DNA from: Triglochin maritima
Lineage: Eukaryota; Streptophyta; Magnoliopsida; Alismatales; Juncaginaceae
Length of the DNA: 64,000 bases
Assembly: GCA_963682175.1 (NCBI GenBank)
Contig: OY821771.1
Span: 16,181,001 to 16,245,000 of the forward strand
Direction: 5' to 3'
In this document: piece after piece, positions 56,179 through 64,000 of the stretch
Layout: the number at the start of each line of letters is the position of its first letter
How positions within the stretch are numbered: position 1 is the first letter of the stretch
Made by a program: the position numbers and the translations under genes
Notes under the pieces: model-generated
Seen by the model: the letters and a program-made list of their open reading frames with translations, nothing else
The model's database searches: none
Told to the model about the DNA's origin: nothing

Positions 56179-59130
56179 CTACACATGGTTCACTTGCCAC
56201 CCCCGAGTTACCGAACTCTCATTTTGTGTGTGTGGTTGCTGGTACATACGAGGATTAGTCTCAGGCTGACTTGGCACTGTCCCACTCTGTTTCTCATATA
56301 CAGACTGAGCCAATTGACCCATCTGATGCTTTAGAGATTTGATGAACTGCTGATTTGAAGTGAGAACTTGACTCGTGAATGACATGAAGCTCTTAATTGA
56401 GTTGTCAAGTCCACGAGTTAAGGTCTCAAGTGAATTGAATCGGGATTCCATATTGTTGGAGTTTGGGAAATCTAGTGGTTTAACCGATTTAAGTTGGATG
56501 GCTGATAAGATTGTGAATGCATGGGAGGTTGGTATAGTCGGTTAGGTGGTCGGGAGAAGTTTGAAGGATCACCCTGGACATTGTTTTGGTTACAGGAAAA
56601 GTTAGGGGGTTCCTCTATCTAGGGTTATATGATGATAAATATGGGTCATTCTTGGGTCTATTATAGATCGCATTGACTTGCTGCATCTCTAGAGGAATGG
56701 ATGCACACTCATCCCCTAAATGACCTACCCTACCACAGATATAAAAAGGAACGGACCAGATGCAGACAAATGAGACACACCTTGTTGGTTTTTGAGATCA
56801 ATCGAATCCAAACAACACACTAAGGCCATAATGCATGCCTCGGTGGCCGTAGCGGTATTGACAGCAATTGTGGCTCCCAATCTAGTCGAGTTTGCATTTG
56901 GGATCCTCACTCCTATGCTAGATGATGGTGATGGTTCCCTCACACACTCCCACTGCATGGTCTTCTTAGCAAGGTCTTCTACGAAATCCCAAGCCTCCCT
57001 TTCATCCTTTCCTAAGAACTCTCCTTGACCCATGGACTCAAGGAGCATTCGGGACGGGGTGTGAAGACCCTCGTAGACAATCTTACAAAGGCTTCACAAC
57101 TCGATGTCATGGTGTGGGCATGATGATATTAGCTCCTTGAACCTCTCTAAATATGCATGGAATGATTCAGTCTCATGCTGATAAAACATATTGATTATGT
57201 TCCTCAGTTTTTGAGTATGATGATTTGGAAAGTATTTCTTGAAGAATGTAGATTAAAATTTAGCCCAAGTTCTAAAGACATTCGCTTGGTTGCTATACAA
57301 TCATTTCTTCTCATCATCCTTGATTGACATCATTTCATGCATACATTTGTGTCTTATATCCATTATCTTTCACCTAAACAATGCTACGTAACGAGTTTTA
57401 TGTTTGAATTTCAGAAATAAATAGGTTTGAAGAGAATAGGCATAAAAGGACCTAAAAGCAGGAAAAATGACTGAGTTGAGAGACTCGAGGACTAAGATGC
57501 AAGGGAGAAGGACCTGGATGTACGATCGAAGGACCAATGAGCAAATAAAAATACTCCACACCATCATGGGGAGTATTTTGGCAATTCTATTCGGGTCGGA
57601 CGTCCAGCAACTGGAGTAGATGCATCAAAGACAAAGAAAGTCATCCAGAAAAGCCTAGACGAAAGCCCAACACGATCTAAACCCTGTAGACCGCCAATTA
57701 GTGGTCTGGGACCGCTGATTGGCGGTCCGGGTTGCTCCAGATCCTCTAAGATTTCTCTGGGTCATGTATTAGAGTGTATTTAGTCTATTTCTGGTATATG
57801 TTTAGTCCCATACAGGGGGATTCTCCCGGATTACCTTTTTCTATGGCTATAAATAGAACTCTCCCTCCTCTCTTGTATCCCATCTCTCTCTTGGTGGTCA
57901 TCCTCTCTACTAGGAGTAAAAGCCTTGAAGCAAAAACCCCTGGTGGAGAAAGGCTACTTGTAATTGAGTGAGTAATAAAAGATGTATTATTAAGTTTTCT
58001 TCATATTGTCTTCTGTTTTCAATTCTTGCGTGCTTAGTTAACTTGTTGTTTTAGTCTTCTTATAATTAGTTTAAGCATGTTTTCTTTCCTTAGTATAAAT
58101 GTTAGTTTAAATATGTGAGTAGTTCCATCCTCTTTGGGGGTGGAGTAGATGTGTATACATGTTATGTAGATGGTATGAATGCTAGACATTGTTGTTTGTG
58201 AGAAATGTTAGTATGCTTGTTTGAATTAATAAAAACTTTTACTTGATGGTTTCTGCCATAATGTTTAGGTACATTCCATTCTTGTTTATGTTCTTAATAA
58301 CAAACTTGTCATGATCATATTAATCACCTAGGTTAGTTCTTTAAATGAGAGGTCTTGCCATTAGGTACTTCATATGCATTAACAAACACTAACTACACTT
58401 GAGCTTATTGTATGCATTCACCACACTTATTTCATGTGTACACACACACTCCACCCCTTAGGGGTTTCCCATTCCCGAGATTTATCTTTCTTCTTAGTAG
58501 TTGCTTAGCTTAGTTTAGTTCATTTCGTGCTTTCATTTCCTCCTTTCTAGTTTACTAGTTTAGTTTAGTGTAGTTTAGTTTGATCAATCCTTTCTCTCCT
58601 TTCTTTCCCACTGGTCTTTGAATAAACTAAAGTCGACACACCTCCCTGTGGATCGACCCGTATTTTACACCGCTTCAACGCGGTCGTGCACTTGCAGTTA
58701 ATAATTAAAACCAATCAATCAATCCTTCAGTGCAAGGGGGACCAGCCTAAGGTGGATGGAGTATGTGCTGAGTTGTTGCAGCTTGAACATTGCACAGACC
58801 TCCTCAAATTCTCTGAGAAAGAGATAGGGGTCTTCCTTCCAAGGGAAGCGTGGGAGAATGGAGATACATTGAGGCTTAACCAAAAACTGGTTCCCATTCG
58901 CCTCCGACAAAAAGATGCGTGAAGGTAGAGCAATACGACTCAGGTAGCATCAATCGTGAAGGGGTATGTGACCCTAGTGAACCAACTGATGAGGTTGTAG
59001 ATCCACACATGCTAGATCAACAACTGGTGTAGGTCCAAAATCTGGGTCGTCCTCGTATGGTAGACGACTGGCCATGGTCCCGAAACTGTGTAGGATACGG
59101 GACGGGGATGCATTCGAAAAGTCAACAATC
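56179..59130 (-). pseudogene. B2 gag, interrupted by a solo LTR
   Basis: N-terminal parts lie right of the inserted LTR: about 58974-59130 (MASRLPYEDDPDFG) and 58727-58910 (NQFLVKPQCISILPRFP, then EDPYLFLREFEEVCAMF). The capsid continues left of it at 56725-57320 with stops and frame changes, and a helical tail lies at 56179-56451. No zinc knuckle is legible. It is the same gag type as A1 (shared FLREFEEVC block). Confidence 0.8.
57321..58721 (+). mobile_element. solo LTR of gypsy family A inside B2 gag
   Basis: It runs from TGATTGACATC to CCAATCAATCA, 1,401 bp, flanked by ATCCT on both sides (57316-57320 and 58722-58726). Gag coding sequence resumes right after the second pentamer, proving insertion into the gene. 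It has two U3 palindromes (about 57668-57685 and 57708-57725, both imperfect or GC-variant), a TATA box (57847-57856) and the conserved U5 block (58640-58700). Confidence 0.95.
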
Positions 59131-60006
59131 GAGGCTAGATCGATGTCGTATCTCGTCCAACAACCCTCAACGTCTTGTGACCACACTGACATGCGCGAAG
59201 TTGCACACTTACATGAGTCACACGATTTTTTTTATTTAATTATTTTTAACAAAATTAAAACAAAAGGTACATAGAGGAGAAGATGGGAAGACTCAGATGA
59301 GAGCGAATGACTTAGATGAGAAGGGAGGAAGTTTGTGTGCTACGGCAGGTAGGTAATGGCAGAAGCACACATGCAAACAAGGCTCAAACACTTAAGGTCA
59401 CTATAGGTACTTACAGCTAGACGACGCCTAACTACGAGGTCACCCGGCCTCAACATGCCTCACCTCCCTATGATGAAGACTGCAAAGCCCATCAAGTGAG
59501 TTAAGATCCATAGATCTCGTCTCTCCTACTATTGGCAGAGTGGGCGACGCCAATCAAGCTATGACGATCGCGACCGGATCAGTCTCCTAATGCGCCTGAG
59601 GTCCTTAGGAGTCAATTGTCTACTTGATTTTACAATTAGGCTTTTTTAGATATGTTTGTGGGGCTGAAGGAAGGGGTGATGAAGTCGCCCATATTATCTT
59701 GAAGACTATAGGTTGTACGCCTTAAAAATATTTTGAATCCTTAGACTAGGAAACAACTCACCACACAAACACTCAACACACTCTTGTTCCAATGCAATTC
59801 CTACTAACGAATGCATAAATGAGATTAGGAAATGCGTACCTCACGTCAGCGCACAACAACTAAAAGTAAAGTTAAATGAAGGCAAGTTACGTGCTTAAGT
59901 CAAGTACATGATGCATTATCTAAACAACCAAGAATGTCAAATTATTTGCTTTGGATTTTAATGGCCAAGTTGATTAAAATGGGGATTGATTAAACTGGGA
60001 GAAATC
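59131..60006 (-). other. B2 5' leader
   Basis: No gene. Similar to the A1 leader (27.7-28.4 kb): shared words include 'gcaattcctactaac' and 'catgatgc'. It ends where LTR sequence starts abruptly near 60007, without a primer site. Confidence 0.6.
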
Positions 60007-60407
60007 TACGGGTCAAATCCATAGGGAGGTGTGTCAACTCTGGTTCTTCAGAAAGCAATGAGAAAATAATGGAGAGGAGTTTGATTACACTAAACTAGCA
60101 ACTAACAAACAGAAAAGATGAAAGCATAAGACTAACTAAAGCTAAACTAAGAAACTAACAAACAAGAAAGATGAAATTCAATAAGGAAACCTAAGCGGCG
60201 GAGTGTGTACACATGTAATAAGGTGGTGAAGAATGCATTTAATAAGACACAAGTGTAGGTTGTGTTTTCATGCATGAGAAGTGTCTAATGGTTGCGGCAA
60301 AGCCTATCAATCCAATCACTACGTTAGTTCATTAACATTAGCATAAACAAGTTGGTTGTTAAGAACCTAAACAAGCATGTGAAGTGTCTAAAAGTTGTGG
60401 CAAAATG
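60007..60407 (-). mobile_element. truncated 5' LTR of B2
   Basis: The sequence matches 47620-48040 (the B2 3' LTR) starting from 'gggtcaaatcc'. It is cut at about 60407, where another LTR begins in the plus direction. Both edges are therefore deletions. Confidence 0.72.
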
Positions 60408-60809
60408 ATTAGTAACATATCATACATTGCATTAATTCATGCTATATATCCTTTATTTTACACTTATTTTGTGCTACTGGAGTGTTTGTTTGATGTGTTC
60501 GGGGTTTAGGAAATAAAAAAGAGAAAAGAAGAGAAAATGGCCTAAACGCAAGAAGAATGGACTAATTTGGAAGGTTTATGTACCTGTTTATAATGCCCAG
60601 TGACTGGATTGTAACTCAAAAAGGACCCAAATGAAAACCCAGAGGGACCTAAGTATAAAGAAAAATATATAGGTTGCAAAAGTCCAGAATCTCCTGAACC
60701 GGAGGAGTAATTCGACAATTAAAACCAAACTGGTTTTAACCAATGGCTCCAGGTCCACCCCACGTGCTAAAATGGTACACAAGGTACTGGTGAAATTAGA
60801 GGTCGATCA

Positions 60810-62609
60810 TGTAGGATCTACTAGCCCCTAAACTTAGTCTAAAGGGGGTGAATAGACTAATTAAGGTTGTTTAACAAACTATGCCAAATTAAAAGCTAAG
60901 ACAATTAATATGGAGAGAACAACAAGCCACAACTTTGGATGTATAGAGGTTTGGATCCAACCACCAGATCCTAGTCCTCTCTTACGAATTGCTCTTACTC
61001 GAGCAACTTCGCGTCCTCCACTAATCTTATCTCTGTTGCGGGCCGAGATCACGCATTTACACCACAAGCTTTGCGAACACCCTCGCCTTGCTTGGACCAA
61101 CTTCTCACAATCCGAGAAGAGCTTCACTCTGGAAGCTTAGTACAACTCTTGAAGACTTAACTTCAGCAACTAATCTTGAGCACATGAAATAGATAATGCA
61201 ATCAAAGGATGGTGATTTCAAGTGAAAAGATGTGAGCACAAGTGTTTAGAGAAAATATGAGAGTAGTAATGAGATTTGAGCTTGGAGAAATATTGGTAAT
61301 CTTAGATGAGTGTTCTCATCTCTATATATAAGCTCTAAACTAGTTCTAATCGTTTGGATTGAAATGGTAAGAAGTTGTGCAAGAAAACACAAGTCAGGAA
61401 GTGACAGGACATATTTCAGGACCCGAACGGTCGACCGGATCAGGTTACACGGTCGACCGGATCAGGTTACACGGTCGACCGGAATGCAACAGTACAAGGT
61501 TCGATCGAACAAAGATGCAAATGGTCGATCCAATTTTGCTTGAACTTAAGCGATCGGTCGAACGGTTTGGATCACCCGTTCGACCAAAAAAGACCAGTAG
61601 GACTTGATCTGGAAAAGATGTAAGTATCGGTCGACCGTGAAGAGAGCTTCGGTTGACCGTTTGACGTGTTGGATTTTAGACAAGATAAAATCAGATGCAA
61701 TCGGTCGAACAGAATGAATTGATGGTTCGACCGAAAACTCCCAGTAAAAATGGGTCTAGGAAGTTTTCAAGATTCGATCGACCGTTAAGGAACTTTCGGT
61801 CGACCGGAAGATCAAATCCAAAAGAGGGGTTAGGAGAGAAATGTGTATACAACCGTTGGAGTATACGACAAGTATAACAGACATATTTAATACGAATACG
61901 GAAATGCAATCGGTCGAACAAAAACTAGGTTTCGGTCGACCGAAAGTCTCACTAACTAGGACACGTGTCGACAACTGATAGGCTGAAAGATTTGTAAAGG
62001 ATGAACTAAGTCCTATCACTCGACAAGGTGAGATGGTCGAACAAAACAAGTATTTCGGTCGACCGAGTTCAGACAGTCAAAATAGATTGAAGAAACGGTC
62101 GAACAAAATGGATATTCTGGTCGACTGATTTCAGACAGGCAAAACATATTTAAGGCATGGTCGAACTGGAAATGTAAGTCGGTCGACCGTTTTGGACAAA
62201 ATAAGCTTTCTGGAATAGTCTGTTAAAATCCGGTCGAACTAAATGGTTCTACCAGTCGACCGTTTGAGTGCAGATATCCAGTTCTAGGTTTCTAATGAGT
62301 TTTGATGATTTTCTATTGAAGTCTAAGTTAATTGGAATGTTGTGTGAGACTTCTACAGGTTTTCTAAGTGTCATGCAATGCAATGAATCAAAGATTTCAA
62401 GTGCCAAGTTACATTTGTAACCTAAATACATAGAAATTAAACCTAGCTATGCTTCAATCTTCATCTCTCAATTCAACTCAAACTTGATTCCTTAAACGTT
62501 AGATAATACAAGTAAATGCAAGCAATGATCTTTTAATTGATACATTTGTTTATTGATATGTTGATTAATTATCAAAACGGATAAACGATTATTAGCCAAA
62601 AAGCCAACA
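60810..62609 (-). mobile_element. copia-like solo LTR rich in GGTCGACC palindromes
   Basis: It runs from TGTAGGATCT to GCCAACA, 1,800 bp. Flanks are GATCA (60805-60809) and GATCC (62610-62614), a duplication with one mismatch. The block 'ctaaagggggtgaatag' near its left end is widespread in plant copia LTRs. In minus sense the palindrome cluster (62270 to 61420) precedes a TATATATA region (about 61318-61330). There is no internal domain. Eight exact GGTCGACC sites lie within 760 bp. Confidence 0.78.
61428..61482. repeat. 22-bp tandem repeat centred on GGTCGACC
   Basis: CGGTCGACCGGATCAGGTTA recurs at 61428 and 61450, with a third start at 61472: period 22 bp, two and a half copies, nearly perfect. 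It shows local amplification of the palindrome. Confidence 0.9.
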
Positions 62610-63634
62610 GATCCTACCCAAATGACCCACCAGTGGCGAATCTGGTTGGTCGATTCGACCCCAAATTTCTCTGGTAGGTTGGGTTTTTGGGTCAGAGAAT
62701 TATACAACATCCACGTCTAATTTACCGTCATCCAATTCCGCCGAGATTCATCAAGGCCCTCTAATCTTCTATAAATACACTTGTAAACCTTCCTCCCCCT
62801 CTTCCTTCTTTCTTCCTCTCCTCTTTAGGTCAGTTTTATTTTGTGTTTAGTAGAGTAGGTTTTATCTTCTTACTTAGTAGAGTAGATTTTAGTTTCTTGC
62901 TTAGTAGTGTAGTGGAGGAGAAGAGAAGCAAACTTTGTAATCTTCATTTTCTTAATCAAGTAAGTTTCATGTTCTTTATGTTGTTATCTTTCATTTGATG
63001 CAATTTTTGTTCACTTGCTTTTGTTACCTTTACTTTTTTGTACTTGCTTATGGGTTGTTTTTCTTTTTTTGTTTTCTTGGTTATGAAGATGAGTAGAGAG
63101 TAGTCCATTCCCATTAGGGGGTGGAGCAGAAGGTGATGTGATTATGTGATGTATTAAGTGTGTGTTAATCCTAACCTTTGAACCTCACATGATTCCATAA
63201 CCGTTGAATGAGATTTTCACTTTTATCTTTGATATGCTAATGCTCTTAAGTGATGCTATGCACAAGCTTAGATTAGTATGCCTATTTTATGGGGAATGAT
63301 GAGGTGAGGATTATCATGGAGTGGATAAGGGGGAAACATGACATGTGCATGCATGTGCTCATGTTGGCCTCATCATAATTAATGTCTTGTATGTTTTAAT
63401 GATTGTGTTAAATCATATTTCATGGGAGACATAGTGGGGTTTCGCCATTATACATTTCATGTTAGCATCATCTCAATTATTGTCTTGTATGGTTTAGTGA
63501 TAATGTTTTATCTTATTTCATGTGGAGAGCAAGTTGGATTTGGATTTTATGGATTTCGGGTATTACATGTTGTATGAGCACCAATGAATAGACACACGTA
63601 CACATATCCTCATTTCCGCATTCTTCCTTAACAT

Positions 63635-63949
63635 GAATTAGTAGCACATAATACATTGCATTAATTCATTCTGTATATCATTTATTTTACTTAAATTTTG
63701 TTCTACTAGAATGTTTGATTAATGGGTTAATGTTTTAGGTAATAAAGAAGAGAAAGGAAGCGAAAAAAACCTAAATGCAAGAAGAAAAGACTGATTTGGA
63801 AGCCTTCAGGACATGTTTGTAATGTTCAAAGACTAGACTGAAAATTCGGAGGGACCTAAGTGAAAACCAAGAGGGACCGAAGTGTAAAGAAAAATATGTT
63901 GGGTACTTTAAAACCAAAGGTGTTCGAACCAACGACTCTGGGCGCACCT
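63635..63949 (+). mobile_element. truncated family-B LTR
   Basis: TGAATTAGTAGCACATAATAC and what follows parallels 60408-60740. It is cut at 63949 by the start of an LTR in the other direction. Confidence 0.7.
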
Positions 63950-64000
63950 TGATGAGAATTAAATTTATACCACAAGTGCACGGTGTCAATGGAGACGTGG
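63950..64000 (-). mobile_element. start of a further gypsy LTR, cut by the window end
   Basis: TGATGAGAATTAAATTTATACC leads into the conserved U5 block (ccacaagtgcacgg) in the orientation seen at 17947, 28691 and 47568. The rest lies outside the window. Confidence 0.65.

Larger units (their letters stand above)
53113..60006 (-). mobile_element. internal region of gypsy element B2 (gag-protease only)
   Basis: On the minus strand: a leader (60006 to about 59130), gag (to 56179, interrupted by a solo LTR), protease (to about 54950), then a direct jump into the 3' non-coding region and a polypurine tract at 53113-53128. RT, RNase H and integrase are absent. The primer site and the first LTR bases are lost at a deletion near 60006. 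A second polypurine-like tract lies at about 54377-54390. Confidence 0.8.
60408..63634 (+). mobile_element. family-B gypsy LTR, split by a copia-like LTR
   Basis: It starts TGATTAGTAACATATCA and follows the B LTR pattern at 60408-60809 and 62610-63634. The last ~190 bp of a normal B LTR, including the U5 block, is missing: a further LTR start follows directly at 63635. The insert at 60810-62609 accounts for more than half of its length. Confidence 0.75.

Overview
The window looks like nuclear DNA of a flowering plant, probably a eudicot with a repeat-rich genome. About 85% is mobile-element sequence nested several layers deep, with one convincing host gene. The plant assignment rests on copia elements primed by initiator tRNA-Met, Athila/Tat-like gypsy elements primed by tRNA-Asp, a plant-type L1 LINE, CACTA and Harbinger-like DNA elements, and a seven-exon neprosin-family gene with short GT-AG introns. 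I see no bacterial-style operons, CRISPR arrays, rRNA genes or intact tRNA genes.

Layout. 1-1065: 3' non-coding tail of a gypsy element. 1066-10896: copia element C1 on the minus strand, its 3' LTR truncated and split by a gypsy solo LTR (1299-2586). 10897-16580: a second copia element, C2, of the same family on the plus strand, 5'-truncated in gag; C1 and C2 form a multi-kilobase inverted repeat. 16679-34550: gypsy element B1 (plus), internally deleted, split by a complete 13.1-kb Athila-like element A1 (minus, 17947-31056) with perfect AAGAC target duplications. One A1 LTR carries a CACTA element and the other a copia-like LTR. 34551-39421: low-copy DNA with short duplications, an 85-bp minisatellite, a GC-rich block and a gypsy solo LTR (38252-38994, TSD CAAAT). 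39422-41425: the neprosin-like gene (minus, 364 codons). 42408-44225: a long-inverted-repeat element enclosing a Harbinger-like element. 44.6-47.6 kb: LTR fragments and an unexplained open fragment. 47568-60407: gypsy element B2 (minus), lacking pol; its 3' LTR holds a LINE (48126-52223) and its gag holds another solo LTR (57321-58721). 60408-64000: truncated gypsy LTRs, one carrying a 1.8-kb copia-like solo LTR.

All transposon reading frames I could follow carry stops or frameshifts, so the window is a graveyard of former activity. The neprosin-like gene is open in every exon with canonical splice sites and may be functional.

I found no clearly new biological system. The most interesting unexplained signals are in LTR promoters. 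Fifteen exact GGTCGACC palindromes are concentrated just upstream of the TATA boxes of several copia-like LTRs. Related TGGCGG-core palindromes occupy the same place in the gypsy LTRs. The A-family gypsy promoter carries an exact match to the plant snRNA-gene upstream element (RTCCCACATCG) 32 bp before its TATA box. A second polypurine-like tract lies about 1.24 kb inside the 3' LTR of three gypsy copies.
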